A stretch of 32,222 nucleotides of DNA from Desulfovibrio sp. (GCA_031284485.1 JAISZT010000121.1:1-32222), one strand, 5' to 3'; positions 7,893-17,696 are shown, counted from the stretch's first letter. Numbers and translations are program-made. Notes: a model not told the origin generated them from the sequence alone.

Positions 7893-10391
7893 TTATTGCG
7901 ACGGCGCGCCGGCGGCGCCCGGCATATAATTCTGCAGATCGCGTGAAACCTCAAACGTGCGCAACTCGGCCACCGCCGCTTTTCCAAAAGGCGAATCGGG
8001 CGCGCGCTTCACGATATCCTCCAGTATGGATCTCGCTCTTACGGCGTCGCCAAGTTTACGATAAAGACGGGCTTCACGAAAACGCAGACCGGGATACTCC
8101 GGCGAGTCCTCCGGCGTATACGCGCTGCAGCGGGACACCCAGTCCAACGCTTCGGGAATGCGGTTGTCAACTTCGCAGATGTCCATCAGCGCGACCACGG
8201 CATCCTTGATGCGCTGCGGATCGGCCTTGTCGGAACGCTCGTCCTGCAACTGGGTGAAAAGGTCAATAACCTGACGATTCAGCATATAGGAATCCCGTAT
8301 ATCCCTGCGATTTTCCGCGTCACGCGCCAGAAAATACACGGCGTACGCCCGTTGATAAAGCGGAATGTCCGTACGCGCCAGCAGCTGCTTCCACATGGCG
8401 AGCGCCTGCGCGGTCAGGTTTAAATTCTGCGCCGAAAGAGCCGTGGCATAATCCAGTTGATTGCGCAAAGCGGGATTCATGTTCCAGCTGGCAACCAGTT
8501 TGCCGAGATCCAGAATATGTCCCCACTCGCCCGCTTGAAGATAGCGGTTAAAATACTCTGTGAATGCCGCTTCCCCATACTGCGTATCCATGGGCGATTT
8601 CAAGAATTCAGCCAGCAGGCCAAGGGCCTGGGCGTCATCCCCACGTTCCAGCCAGCCTTGGGCCAAGGCATAGCGCAGACGCGCGTCTATGGGGCCATAA
8701 CGCTCACGAACCAAGGGGAATCCGTTCCATAAAATCAGGATTCGACCATAATTCTTCTCTGTCAGGGAATTAGCGAGTTCCTTCTGAAAGGCCTGCCAAA
8801 TTAGCTCACGCGCCTCCTGCACATTGGCGTCTTCGGGATAACTGTCAATAAAATCAGCCGTCTTACCCATTGCATTAGTGTACTGCTTATCCCAATAGAG
8901 CAGCATGGCCTGCTTCAGACGGGCCAGAACGGCTTCAGGAAGAATGTTTGACGAGGCTGTCAAAGCGCTGTAAAGCCGGACAAGCGCCGGTTCGTCCATC
9001 TCGGCAAAGACCTTTGTCATCTGCTCATAGGTAATTGGCGAATCATAGACGCCTTTTTCCAGAAGACGCATCCCGGCAATCAAGGCAGTCGACTTCCCGG
9101 AATACCGGTGTTCAATTTCATGGTAAATAAATTCCGCAGCTCTTGTATCTCCGTTACGTTGATACAAATCGCCCATTTTGAGCAAGAGCGCATCATTACC
9201 CTCATGCCTCGGATCAAGATTTATATAGAGCCAGTATGAATCAAGCGTTTCACTGAATTTGCCCAAAGCTTCTTCATTGCCGGCCTGTAAAAGCAAAAAA
9301 ACCGGATCGTCAATATAATAACGCGGCCAGCGTTTACTTATAAAATCAAGAATAATATGCGCCTGATCGTTCTTTTTCTGGTTGAACAACGCGTATGACA
9401 AACCGACAGCGGCGGCTTGCAGATGGGGTGACTCGGGGTATTTGTCCAGCACCAGTGAAAAAGACTGTTCTGCCCGCTCACTGAATCCGCGCTTGAGCTG
9501 CTCTTTCCCAAGGGCCGTAAATCCTAGTGAAACTCCTGGATAATCAGGATAGCGCCTGTACAAGGCCACAATATAGCCTGCAGCGTCCTGCAAATTGCCC
9601 ACATTGACATTGGCAAGCCCCAGGCGCAGCAATGCTCCAGGCACGTTTGGCGAACGCAAATTGGCATTCATGGCCTCATTGGTGGAGGAAACGATAGCCT
9701 CATACCCCGCCAGGGGATTATCGGCATATCGGCTCCAGATGCAGTCGCTTATATGATACAGTACCTTTTCACGCATCTCGGAGGTGATGTCAGTCAAGGC
9801 GCGAATTTTATCCAACTCCTGCAACGCTTCATCAATCTTGTTTTCGTCAATCAAACGCTCCGCTTCCGCCATCATTTTGTCGGGTTCCGGCGGTTTCGGC
9901 ACAGGATTGCCCTTTTCGTCCACATAAATGACCTCACGGGGCAATTCCGGAGCGTCAGTTTTTTCATGCTTGTCGTCACCAAGCTTCAAACCTTCGCTGC
10001 TGCCCTGCACTAGGCCGGAAGCGGCCTGTCCCATATCTTTGACAAGCGGCGGAGGAACCGTCGGCGATGTGCCCGACTGAGAGTCTACCGGAGAAGCGGG
10101 GGGTGCGGGTGGTTCGAACGCGGCTTCAGGAAGCGGCAAGTGCGCCGGTTCAGACGGGAGGGGAGACGCATCCTCCGGTTTGGACAAAACACCGGTGGAG
10201 AGACCGTTGGTTTCCGGCCAGTCTTCAGGCCCGCCATGGTTAACTCTGGCGCGCAGACTCTGCGGGCTGATCTCTATCGCCGGATCAGCGGCATGAACGA
10301 CATGTTCGGACGCGATCAACCAAAAAAACAGTAAGCACTGACTGAGCGGCAACAACAGGACATAACGAATTATACCAAAGCGCTCACACAT
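7893..10391 (-). CDS. Large exported TPR-repeat protein
   Basis: The 832-residue protein starts at the ATG at 10391, so that an N-terminal signal sequence (RYVLLLPLSQCLLFFWLIAS, likely cut after VVHAA at about 35) begins the product. GGA lies just upstream. A GTG at 10433 would add 14 residues and lacks a binding site. Residues 60-170 are Pro/Ser/Glu-rich and probably disordered. From about 170 to the end are many degenerate tetratricopeptide repeats, for example AEAERLIDENKIDEALQELD and the closing RFREARLYRKLGDAVRARSI. TPR arrays are protein-interaction scaffolds; with the signal peptide this suggests a periplasmic or outer-membrane-associated assembly role. It follows the sigma54-type activator by 68 bp on the same strand and may be co-transcribed. 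Its place near ftsZ hints at an envelope role, which is inference only. Confidence 0.8.
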   Translation of the reverse strand: MCERFGIIRYVLLLPLSQCLLFFWLIASEHVVHAADPAIEISPQSLRARVNHGGPEDWPETNGLSTGVLSKPEDASPLPSEPAHLPLPEAAFEPPAPPASPVDSQSGTSPTVPPPLVKDMGQAASGLVQGSSEGLKLGDDKHEKTDAPELPREVIYVDEKGNPVPKPPEPDKMMAEAERLIDENKIDEALQELDKIRALTDITSEMREKVLYHISDCIWSRYADNPLAGYEAIVSSTNEAMNANLRSPNVPGALLRLGLANVNVGNLQDAAGYIVALYRRYPDYPGVSLGFTALGKEQLKRGFSERAEQSFSLVLDKYPESPHLQAAAVGLSYALFNQKKNDQAHIILDFISKRWPRYYIDDPVFLLLQAGNEEALGKFSETLDSYWLYINLDPRHEGNDALLLKMGDLYQRNGDTRAAEFIYHEIEHRYSGKSTALIAGMRLLEKGVYDSPITYEQMTKVFAEMDEPALVRLYSALTASSNILPEAVLARLKQAMLLYWDKQYTNAMGKTADFIDSYPEDANVQEARELIWQAFQKELANSLTEKNYGRILILWNGFPLVRERYGPIDARLRYALAQGWLERGDDAQALGLLAEFLKSPMDTQYGEAAFTEYFNRYLQAGEWGHILDLGKLVASWNMNPALRNQLDYATALSAQNLNLTAQALAMWKQLLARTDIPLYQRAYAVYFLARDAENRRDIRDSYMLNRQVIDLFTQLQDERSDKADPQRIKDAVVALMDICEVDNRIPEALDWVSRCSAYTPEDSPEYPGLRFREARLYRKLGDAVRARSILEDIVKRAPDSPFGKAAVAELRTFEVSRDLQNYMPGAAGAPSQ

Positions 10392-10459
10392 ATCCGTGGC
10401 CCTGCCGTGAAGAATACTTTCTGAAATGTTCACAAAAAAGTTAATGCAAAAGATATGCC

Positions 10460-11524
10460 TTATCCAGAGTTACGTTTTTTAAGTTTTTCAATCAACGTTG
10501 TGCGTTTGATACCCAAAAATTCCGCAGCCAAATTTTTAACACTGCCCGCTTTATTGAGCGCCTCATCAATCAAGCGATTTTCAACAGTATCCAAAAAATC
10601 CTTGAGATTCATGCCCCTGGCTTCCAATACAGCCAAATCCGGCCAGACAAACACGGCAGGAGCGGAATCTTCATCCGCCATCGGCGCTTGCTCCGAAATG
10701 CCGCTTCCAAGCGTGTCCTGCCGCTCATCAATATCCAGCGCGAGGTCATCGCTTACCTGTTCCAAAATTTTTGGCGGCAAATCGCTCAGCTTGACAATAT
10801 CTCCGTCTACAAGAACGCTCAGGCGCTCCATAAAGTTTTCCAACTCACGCACATTGCCCGGCCAGGCATAGGCCGCCATTACCCGGCGCGCGGCCGGCGC
10901 AAGCGTCAGCGGAGAACGGAGTTTTTTGCGACAGAAATGCTCCAGAAAATGACCGGCCAGCAACAGCACATCGCCGCCGCGTTCGCGCAGAGGCGGCAAA
11001 TGCAGCGGTATGACATTCAAACGATAATAGAGATCTTCACGAAAACGCCCGCAAGCCACTTCCGACTCCAGATCCCTGTTTGTGGCCGCCACAATGCGTA
11101 CATCCACTTTTTTACAGCCGGAGCCTCCCACACGTTCAATTTCTTTTTCCTGGAGCACACGCAATATCTTTACCTGGAGGCTCAGATCCATCTCTCCTAT
11201 TTCATCAAGAAATACCGTACCCCCGTCAGCCAGTTCAAAACGTCCGGGGCGGGATCTGATGGCATGAGTAAAAGCGCCCTTTTCATGGCCAAACAGCTCA
11301 CTCTCAAGCAGCTCTTTCGGAATAGCGCCGCAATTGATCGGCACAAAAGGGCGGGCGGCGCGGTGGCTGTTGGCGTGCAGGGCACGCACAAGCAATTCCT
11401 TGCCTGTTCCCGATTCTCCGGTAACAAGCACGGTGCTGTCAGTGGGCGCCACCTTGGCGAGCATCTTGAAAACATCTGACAGACTGGCGCTTTGGCCTAT
11501 AATACCGCTTGTATCCAACGCCAT
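10460..11524 (-). CDS. Sigma54-type AAA+ activator without receiver domain
   Basis: The 354-residue product is a bacterial enhancer-binding protein of minimal, PspF-like layout. The AAA+ domain begins almost at the N-terminus, with Walker A GESGTGKE (36-43), Walker B GTVFLDE (102-108) and the arginine-finger segment [10 protein letters not shown] Fis-type helix-turn-helix lies at the C-terminus ([20 protein letters not shown], then [13 protein letters not shown]). A linker of about 60 residues (250-310) separates them. The sigma54-contact loop reads GAFTHA (83-88) instead of GAFTGA. There is no response-regulator or GAF domain, so activity is probably controlled by another protein. The ATG at 11524 has GGAG about 10 bases upstream. 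The gene lies between ftsZ and the TPR gene, same strand, beyond the ftsZ terminator. Its targets are unknown. Confidence 0.88.
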   Translation of the reverse strand: MALDTSGIIGQSASLSDVFKMLAKVAPTDSTVLVTGESGTGKELLVRALHANSHRAARPFVPINCGAIPKELLESELFGHEKGAFTHAIRSRPGRFELADGGTVFLDEIGEMDLSLQVKILRVLQEKEIERVGGSGCKKVDVRIVAATNRDLESEVACGRFREDLYYRLNVIPLHLPPLRERGGDVLLLAGHFLEHFCRKKLRSPLTLAPAARRVMAAYAWPGNVRELENFMERLSVLVDGDIVKLSDLPPKILEQVSDDLALDIDERQDTLGSGISEQAPMADEDSAPAVFVWPDLAVLEARGMNLKDFLDTVENRLIDEALNKAGSVKNLAAEFLGIKRTTLIEKLKKRNSG

Positions 11525-11781
11525 GTTCAGTATCTCCGCATGAACGGGAGAAATAGTCGCACGCGAGGCAACCCGCGCCTGAAGTCAGGAAGAACAATTC
11601 CCAATATTGCATGCCTCGCCTTCATCAAGGAATAACAACTCTCAACGCTCCTGGCAACGTATTCTCCAGGACGTAAGGAGCTGATCATAGGGCAACACAC
11701 TTTGAATTGGTTTCATAAATTGGGATTCCCTCATGCGCTTATCGGCAGTTGTGTCGTTCCCTTAACCGCATCTGACGGAAA

Positions 11782-11827
11782 TAAAAATATCCCCGCAAGG
11801 AGGCCCACAATGGGCCTCCCGGCGGGC
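11782..11827 (-). terminator. Rho-independent terminator of the dcw cluster
   Basis: A 9-bp perfect stem (GGAGGCCCA at 11799-11807, TGGGCCTCC at 11811-11819) with loop CAA is extended by a second stem (CCCGC at 11792-11796, GCGGG at 11822-11826). Read on the minus strand it is followed by GATATTTTTAT, a T-rich tract. It lies about 65 bp past the ftsZ stop and ends the dcw transcript. Confidence 0.85.
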
Positions 11828-11828
11828 A

Positions 11829-11857
11829 TTTCAGGGCCGAAGAGGCAAGCCCTGAAA
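11829..11857 (-). repeat. Second hairpin in the ftsZ 3' untranslated region
   Basis: TTTCAGGGC (11829-11837) and GCCCTGAAA (11849-11857) form a perfect 9-bp stem with an 11-nt loop, between the ftsZ stop and the terminator. It has no T-run of its own on the minus strand. It may stabilise the 3' end of the mRNA or act as an upstream pause element. Confidence 0.6.
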
Positions 11858-11891
11858 ATATGGAAAAGTTAATCGAATTTCCGCAGCATCG

Positions 11892-13250
11892 CTAATCGGC
11901 CTGCGACCTGAGAAATGCCGGGGTGTCCCAATCATCGTCATTAAAAACAGGCTCTTCCTGGCCGGGTGTATGCCGACGGCCAGGACGCGGATTTCCCTGC
12001 CTTAAATATCCGGATCGATCATTGCCCCTGTCGTACCAACTGCGCTGCCCCTCAGTGCGGCGCGTTGCGCGCGGCTGGTAATTATCTTCCGGTTCAGTTC
12101 CCCATTGCTGCAAACGATTGTCGGCGCCATTCGACGTGAGAGAACCCTGCTGGCGCTGACCATCAGGAAAAGCCCTGCGGCCGACGCGGGCAAATGGATC
12201 GGCATTTGCCGCTTCAGGCTCAATGCTGCGAAAATCGGTTACCCTTGCGACAGGCTGCGGCGCGGACTGCACAGGTTTTGGCGATTCAATGCCGGTTGCG
12301 ATAACCGTAATGCGGATTTCATCCCCCAATTCCTCGTCAAAAATAACGCCAAATATGATGTTGGCGTCGCTTGGCGCGGTATCTGCTATAATTTCGCCAA
12401 TCTCTTTCACCTCTTCGGAAGTGATATCCGTTGACGCTGAAATATTGTACAATACAGCCTTGGCGCTTTCCAGAGACACATCCTCCAGCAGCGGGCTCAT
12501 AATGGCGCGCTGCGTCGCTTCACGGGCGCGGTTTTCGCCGGAGGCCATGCCCGTGCCCATCAGGGCAAGCCCGGACTCCGACATTGTGGTGCGTACATCG
12601 GCAAAGTCCAGGTTGATCATGCCCTCACCCATAATAACATCCGAAATGCCTTTCACTGCATAATAAAGAACATCGTTGGCCTTTTGCAGCATTTCCTTAA
12701 ATGTTATTTTTTTAGGCGCGAAAGCCAACAAGCGGTCATTGGGGATTGTGATCAGGCAATCCACATGCTGTTTGATATCTTCAATGCCGGCTTCTGCGGC
12801 GCGTTGCTTCTTGGCCCCCTCAAAAGCGAAAGGCTTTGTAACCACGCCAATGGTGAGCACGCCCAATTCTTTCGCAGTCTGCGCCACAACAGGTGCGGCG
12901 CCTGTGCCTGTGCCGCCGCCCATGCCCGCTGTCACAAATACCATGTCCGCATCCCCGATAGCGTCGCGAACGGCATTCACACTCTCAATCGCGGCTTCAC
13001 GTCCGATAACGGGATTGGCGCCTGCGCCAAGACCTTTTGTGAGTTTTGGCCCCAACTGGATTTTGGTTGACGCACCGCTTTTACTCAGCGCTTGCACATC
13101 GGTATTGGCGCAGACAAACTGGACGCCGCGCAAGCCGGAATCAATCATTTTCTGAACGGCGTTCCCTCCGCCGCCGCCCACGCCAAATACCTTGATTTTG
13201 GCGCTGCTTGCCAAAGAAAGATCAATATCATCCACAATTGACGATGCCAT
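11892..13250 (-). CDS. ftsZ: Cell division GTPase FtsZ
   Basis: This 452-residue tubulin homologue polymerises into the Z-ring at midcell. The GTP-binding motifs are GVGGGGGNA (23-31) and the tubulin signature GGGTGTGAAP (111-120). The T7 loop NLDFADVRTTM (213-223) supplies the catalytic Asp for the neighbouring subunit. A globular domain to about 325 is followed by a hydrophilic linker of about 110 residues, rich in Arg, Gln and Pro. The conserved C-terminal peptide DTPAFLRSQAD should bind FtsA. The ATG at 13250 is chosen because GAGG lies about 7 bases upstream and the protein then starts at the usual place. The longer reading to 13313 would overlap ftsA and adds non-conserved residues. It is the last gene of the dcw cluster, 46 bp after ftsA. 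Confidence 0.97.
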   Translation of the reverse strand: MASSIVDDIDLSLASSAKIKVFGVGGGGGNAVQKMIDSGLRGVQFVCANTDVQALSKSGASTKIQLGPKLTKGLGAGANPVIGREAAIESVNAVRDAIGDADMVFVTAGMGGGTGTGAAPVVAQTAKELGVLTIGVVTKPFAFEGAKKQRAAEAGIEDIKQHVDCLITIPNDRLLAFAPKKITFKEMLQKANDVLYYAVKGISDVIMGEGMINLDFADVRTTMSESGLALMGTGMASGENRAREATQRAIMSPLLEDVSLESAKAVLYNISASTDITSEEVKEIGEIIADTAPSDANIIFGVIFDEELGDEIRITVIATGIESPKPVQSAPQPVARVTDFRSIEPEAANADPFARVGRRAFPDGQRQQGSLTSNGADNRLQQWGTEPEDNYQPRATRRTEGQRSWYDRGNDRSGYLRQGNPRPGRRHTPGQEEPVFNDDDWDTPAFLRSQAD

Positions 13251-13296
13251 ACTTCCCTCACCTGTTTTAGCTGACAACAACATCCCCACCCCGCAC

Positions 13297-14532
13297 TTAT
13301 GAAATATCCGCAAACCATTTCTTCATGCGCGAAAGCACCCCGTTAAACACGCCGGATTCGCTGCGCGAGACAAACTTGCTCGAACCGGACATTTCCCTTT
13401 CAGCGCCGTAGCGCAAAAGCCCAACCGCCGTTGAAAACTTGGGACTGTTCACAACATCCTTGAGTCCGCCCACATATTGTGGATAACCAATACGCGTGGG
13501 CAGATTGAAAATCTGCTCAGCAATATCCTGGCAGCCTTCAATGAGAGACGTGCCGCCGGTAAGCACAATTCCCGCGCCGATCATATCCTTGTAACCGGAC
13601 CGTTCCAGCGTCTGATTCACGAGGGAAAGGATCTCCTCCATACGCGGCTCACAAATTTCCGCCAGCACCTGACGTAAAAGACGCCGCGATTCACGTCCTC
13701 CCACACTCGGCACTTCAATATATTCATCTGACCGCACCATATCCGCCAAGGCGCATCCGTATTTGATCTTGATCTTTTCGGCTGACGCGACCGGCGTGCG
13801 CAAACCAAAGGCGATGTCATTGGAAAGATTTTGTCCGCCCAACGCCAGTACAGCGGTATGTTTGATAGCGTCATTGGCAAAAATGGCGATATCTGTGGTG
13901 CCGCCTCCCAAATCCACCAACGCCACGCCAATTTCACGTTCTTCCTCTGTCAGCACCGCCTTGGCGGAAGCAAGGGATTCAAGGGCAATGTCCGCGACTT
14001 CCAGTTGGCTCTTGTTACAGGAGCGCACAATATTCTGCGCCGAAGAAACAGCCCCGGTGACAATGTGAACCTTGACTTCCAGGCGTACGCCCGCCATCCC
14101 CAATGGGTCGGCGATGCCGCGCTGGCTATCCACGATATATTCTTGCGGAAGAATATGAATCACTTCGCGATCAGCCGGAATAGCGACAGCCTTTGCCGCG
14201 TCAAGCGCGCGTTCAACATCGCGTTGGGCGACTTCGCCGCCCTTTACCGCAATGACGCCATGACTGTTGATGCCCATAATATGACTGCCGGCTATCCCCA
14301 CATACACCGCGCGGATATCACAACCGGCCATAAGTTCGGCATCCTCCACCGCCTTGCGTATGGATTGCACAGTCTGTTCAATATTGACCACAACTCCCTT
14401 GCGCAGGCCCGTGGAGACGCTTGTGCCAATACCTACGATATCCACCAGACCGGACTCGGAAAGTTCCCCCACGACAGCGCAGATTTTTGTCGTGCCAATA
14501 TCAAGTCCCACAATGAGATCGGACTTATTCAT
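13297..14532 (-). CDS. ftsA: Cell division protein FtsA
   Basis: The 411-residue product is an actin/Hsp70-fold ATPase that tethers FtsZ to the inner membrane. Nucleotide motifs are visible: phosphate-1 GLDIGTTK (9-16), phosphate-2 ALVDLGGGTTDIAIF, and adenosine motif IVLTGGTSLIEG. The 1C interaction domain specific to FtsA lies at about 85-165. The C-terminus (VLSRMKKWFADIS) has the amphipathic-helix character expected of the membrane-targeting sequence. The ATG at 14532 has a strong AGAGGAAGGT site directly upstream. The gene is 28 bp after ftsQ and immediately upstream of ftsZ, the order most common in bacteria. Confidence 0.96.
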   Translation of the reverse strand: MNKSDLIVGLDIGTTKICAVVGELSESGLVDIVGIGTSVSTGLRKGVVVNIEQTVQSIRKAVEDAELMAGCDIRAVYVGIAGSHIMGINSHGVIAVKGGEVAQRDVERALDAAKAVAIPADREVIHILPQEYIVDSQRGIADPLGMAGVRLEVKVHIVTGAVSSAQNIVRSCNKSQLEVADIALESLASAKAVLTEEEREIGVALVDLGGGTTDIAIFANDAIKHTAVLALGGQNLSNDIAFGLRTPVASAEKIKIKYGCALADMVRSDEYIEVPSVGGRESRRLLRQVLAEICEPRMEEILSLVNQTLERSGYKDMIGAGIVLTGGTSLIEGCQDIAEQIFNLPTRIGYPQYVGGLKDVVNSPKFSTAVGLLRYGAEREMSGSSKFVSRSESGVFNGVLSRMKKWFADIS

Positions 14533-14560
14533 ACCTTCCTCTCACAAGCGCCTGCCTTTC

Positions 14561-15451
14561 TCAGCCTTGCGCGGGCTTGTTTACTATAACCCACACATCC
14601 CCATTTACGGCGCGCACTTCACGCACATCCTTCAATTCATGCCTGCGCGCAAGATCCCCGAGCGCCACGCCCAGTCTGGCCAGGTTGCCGTCCCAGTCGT
14701 CCACGGCAATGGAAAGGCGCAATTCACGATCCGCAAGATAAATTTCAATGCCCCTGCCGAGGCTTGCGGTGACCGAAGCTATGGCTCCGGCCTCAACCGG
14801 CAACGCGCCGCTGTGCATGTCCGTGACCAAACGTGAAAGATACGGAGTGGCATCTTCGGCGCCCGGTTCAATAGTCAACGTCGGCAAAGAAAGAAAATTA
14901 CCGCTCTCCACCGGCGCAATAAACTCTCCACGTTCATTTGCGTAATGCAAAACTCCGTCCTTGTGTATCCAGAAAGAAGGCATGCGTTCTTTCAGCCTGA
15001 TAACAAACCTGTCCGGCAAAAGCCGCTTGACGGATACTTCCTCTACCCACGGCGTTCGAAGAAGATTCTGTTCAGCCTTGGAAATACTCACGGCCAAGCT
15101 GTTATCCCCCACTTTAATCCCGCTGTATTGCAGCACCAGATCACGCGACAATCTCACATTACCGGCAACATCCACATGTTTCGTAAAAAAAAACTCGCTC
15201 GTTGTCGCTTTGTTATACAACCAGAGGGTAACGGCGCACACCGAGGCGGGCACCAGCACAACCGTCAGCAACAACAAAGCTACAGCCGCAATACTTTTAA
15301 GGCCATCAAACCCCTTGATTTTACCAAACTTCAAAAATGACGGCACACGGAGGCGAATTTTCGACAATTTCCCGCCGGTCTTGTCTGAAGACGTTTTTTT
15401 TGCGTATGTATTACGCGACCTGTGGCCGTGCCTCTTTATTGTGAAAGGCAC
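14561..15451 (-). CDS. ftsQ: Cell division protein FtsQ (DivIB)
   Basis: This 296-residue bitopic protein has a basic cytoplasmic N-terminus (1-50), one membrane segment (about 52-79, AAVALLLLTVVLVPASVCAV) and a periplasmic POTRA domain. The POTRA runs from FFFTKHVDVAGNVRLS through WVEEVSVKRLLPDRFVIRLKE, followed by the FtsQ beta domain. It connects the early FtsA/FtsZ ring to FtsL/FtsB and the FtsWI synthase. The start is a GTG at 15451, which overlaps the murB stop by 16 bases. GGAGGT lies 12 bases upstream, and no closer in-frame start exists before the membrane segment. Confidence 0.92.
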   Translation of the reverse strand: MPFTIKRHGHRSRNTYAKKTSSDKTGGKLSKIRLRVPSFLKFGKIKGFDGLKSIAAVALLLLTVVLVPASVCAVTLWLYNKATTSEFFFTKHVDVAGNVRLSRDLVLQYSGIKVGDNSLAVSISKAEQNLLRTPWVEEVSVKRLLPDRFVIRLKERMPSFWIHKDGVLHYANERGEFIAPVESGNFLSLPTLTIEPGAEDATPYLSRLVTDMHSGALPVEAGAIASVTASLGRGIEIYLADRELRLSIAVDDWDGNLARLGVALGDLARRHELKDVREVRAVNGDVWVIVNKPAQG

Positions 15452-16326
15452 GGCACCACTCTGACCTCCGTCTCAAGCACAAAACCAAACCGACGGCGCA
15501 CCGCTTCCCGCGCTTCATGCATCAAATCAAGAGCCGCCGTTGCGCAACCGTTGCCCTCATTTATTAAAAAATTGGCGTGTAATGGCGAAAACGCCATACC
15601 TCCCATTTTTTTACCCCTGAATCCCGCAAGATCCAAAAGCTTGCCGGCCGGCATTTCCGGAAGCGGATTTTTAAAAACACAACCCGCGCTCCAGGCAGTG
15701 ACAGGTTGTTTAGATTTTTTCTCAAAAAAGTTATGACACATGTGTTTACGGATGCCATCTATTGAAGCATTGGTCAAGCTAAATGTGGCCTCCAGAACGA
15801 TAAAATCTAAATTTTCTTTAGACACACGAAGACTGCGGTAACCATACAGTATGTTTTCGGCGAGGATTTCTTTCACTGAATTATTACTAAGTATTTTAAT
15901 ACGTTCAATATTAGCGCATATTTCCGTGCCAAACGATCCGGCGTTCATGGCTACGCTGCCCCCAACGCTGCCCGGTATCCCCACAAGTCCTTCCAGACCG
16001 GAAAGGCCATTTTTCATGCAAAAACGCAAAAGCCGCGACATGGAGACAGCAGCGCCTGCCCGCACAAAAACTTTGCCGTTTATTTCACGCAAAATCTCCA
16101 GTTGCTGCAAAAAGCATGGCCGCACCAGCACAATCGGCAATTCCCCGTCCTGAGCCAGTATATTACTGCCGGCTCCCAGAACGACCGGGGCGCCCCCGAT
16201 TGCCCGCAGACGCTCCGGCAGCTTCTCAAAATCGTCCGTATCCTCAAGAAGCAATTCGGCAATGGCGTTTCCGCCAATGCGCAAAGTCGTCAGTCCGGCA
16301 AGAGACGGGCGCGCCGCTTCACGCAT
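15436..16326 (-). CDS. murB: UDP-N-acetylenolpyruvoylglucosamine reductase MurB
   Basis: This 296-residue FAD enzyme reduces UDP-GlcNAc-enolpyruvate to UDP-MurNAc with NADPH. FAD-domain motifs are TTLRIGG (13-19), GAGSNIL (51-57) and [17 protein letters not shown] (107-123). The substrate motif is YGYRS (161-165). SAGCVFKNP (213-221) holds the proton-donor position, and a C-terminal Glu lies in LETEVRVV. The donor position is Cys216 where E. coli has Ser; Cys occurs in some lineages of the family. The ATG at 16326 is preferred over an upstream in-frame TTG because AAGGT sits 7 bases before it. It overlaps the murC end by 8 bases. The segment about 15690-15950 is locally more AT-rich than its neighbours. 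Confidence 0.95.
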   Translation of the reverse strand: MREAARPSLAGLTTLRIGGNAIAELLLEDTDDFEKLPERLRAIGGAPVVLGAGSNILAQDGELPIVLVRPCFLQQLEILREINGKVFVRAGAAVSMSRLLRFCMKNGLSGLEGLVGIPGSVGGSVAMNAGSFGTEICANIERIKILSNNSVKEILAENILYGYRSLRVSKENLDFIVLEATFSLTNASIDGIRKHMCHNFFEKKSKQPVTAWSAGCVFKNPLPEMPAGKLLDLAGFRGKKMGGMAFSPLHANFLINEGNGCATAALDLMHEAREAVRRRFGFVLETEVRVVPCLSQ

Positions 16327-17692
16327 ATTCTTTACCTTCAAGAAACAGGGGGCCAAGACGGGTGATCGTTCCGGCGCCCATCGTCAACAGCACGTCACCG
16401 GGTTTGAGCGCTTCATCCAGGGCTTCAGCCATTATTTCCAGCGTTTGATAATATTGCACCGGCGTCACGGAAATTTGTTGTATTCCCTGGGCCAGACTCT
16501 GCCCCGAAACGCCCGGAATCGGTTTTTCGGAAGCCGCATAAATTTCTGTCAGCAATACCTGATCCACACCGTCAAAAACTTTACAAAACTCGCCGAAATG
16601 ATTTTTGGTTCGACTGAAACGGTGCGGTTGAAACGCAACCACGATGCGCCGTCCGGGAAACACCTGGCGGGCCGTAGAAAGCGTGACCGCGATTTCCGCC
16701 GGATGATGCCCGTAATCATCCACGACAGTCACGCCATTCTTCTCGCCCTTGAACTCAAATCTCCTTGCCACACCGCTGAATGCGTTTAACCCTTCGACAC
16801 AGTTTTCAAAACTGATATCAGCTGTCATAGCGGCCCCTATGGCCCCAAGAGCGTTCAAAATGTTGTGACGCCCGGGCTGCGGCAGACTAACCTCACCCAG
16901 TTTTTCCCCATCCCGCCACACTTCAAAATGACTGCGTCGGCCACTTTCCAGCGGCACCGCGCGCAGGGAATTCTCTTCATTAAAACCATAGGTCAGCACA
17001 GGCCGTTTGACGTGAGGCAACAATGAGCGAACCCCCGCGTCATCACCACAAACCACATTCACGCCATAAAACGGCACGTTGTTCATGAACTTCACAAAAG
17101 CCGCGTCAATGGCGTCCCGCGTCCGGTAATAATCCAGATGATCCTCATCTATATTGGTGACGATATTTATAATCGGCAGGAGACACAAAAATGACCCGTC
17201 AGATTCATCCGCCTCGGCAATCAGGTATTCGCCATGTCCCAGACGGGCGTTTGTGCCGTAAACATTGAGACGTCCCCCAATTATCACTGTGGGATCACGA
17301 CCGGCCGCGTCAAATATGGAAGCCGTCAACGAAGTCGTGGTGGTTTTTCCGTGCGTCCCGGCAACTGCCACGCCCTGACGCAGACGCATAAGTTCCGCCA
17401 GCATTTCAGCGCGGGGAATGATGGGAATATTTCTGCGGCGCGCTTCAACAAGTTCGGGATTGTCCTTGTCTATGGCTGTGGACATAACCAGCACCTGCAC
17501 ATTTCCCACATTTTCAGCCGCATGACCGACAGCCACCTTCACGCCGATGTCCCGCAGACGCCGCACTACGGCGGAATCACCGATATCTGATCCGGAAATT
17601 TCATAACCCAGATCAAGGAGCACCTCGGCAATACCGCTCATCCCCGCGCCGCCAATGCCGACCATATGAATACGCCTGATTTTACTGTTCAT
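16319..17692 (-). CDS. murC: UDP-N-acetylmuramate-L-alanine ligase MurC
   Basis: The 457-residue ligase adds L-Ala to UDP-MurNAc using ATP. Motifs seen are the Rossmann-like UDP site [16 protein letters not shown] (10-25), P-loop [10 protein letters not shown] (111-120), [19 protein letters not shown] and [15 protein letters not shown] is the marker that separates MurC from MurD, MurE and MurF. The ATG at 17692 is chosen because it lies four bases after the murG stop, is preceded by AAAGG, and begins the conserved domain. The longer reading to 17815 would run into murG and adds non-homologous residues. Confidence 0.96.
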   Translation of the reverse strand: MNSKIRRIHMVGIGGAGMSGIAEVLLDLGYEISGSDIGDSAVVRRLRDIGVKVAVGHAAENVGNVQVLVMSTAIDKDNPELVEARRRNIPIIPRAEMLAELMRLRQGVAVAGTHGKTTTTSLTASIFDAAGRDPTVIIGGRLNVYGTNARLGHGEYLIAEADESDGSFLCLLPIINIVTNIDEDHLDYYRTRDAIDAAFVKFMNNVPFYGVNVVCGDDAGVRSLLPHVKRPVLTYGFNEENSLRAVPLESGRRSHFEVWRDGEKLGEVSLPQPGRHNILNALGAIGAAMTADISFENCVEGLNAFSGVARRFEFKGEKNGVTVVDDYGHHPAEIAVTLSTARQVFPGRRIVVAFQPHRFSRTKNHFGEFCKVFDGVDQVLLTEIYAASEKPIPGVSGQSLAQGIQQISVTPVQYYQTLEIMAEALDEALKPGDVLLTMGAGTITRLGPLFLEGKEYA

Positions 17693-17696
17693 GCCT

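Larger units (their letters stand above)
11525..11891. other. Gap between the ftsZ and activator genes
   Basis: This 367-bp stretch holds the ftsZ terminator and a second hairpin (listed separately) at its ftsZ side, and about 250 bp of presumed promoter/leader for the activator gene. I found no convincing sigma70 or sigma54 promoter on the minus strand. The one in-frame minus-strand micro-ORF with an ATG (11642-11716, 24 codons) has no well-placed binding site. No RNA gene is recognisable. Confidence 0.5.

Noticed and set aside
11642..11716. 24-codon minus-strand micro-ORF in the gap after ftsZ
   Set aside because: The nearest purine-rich site is about 12 bases from the ATG, the peptide resembles nothing, and an ORF this short is expected by chance.
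13251..13313. N-terminal extension of ftsZ
   Set aside because: It overlaps the end of ftsA; a GAGG site and the usual FtsZ N-terminus support the start at 13250.
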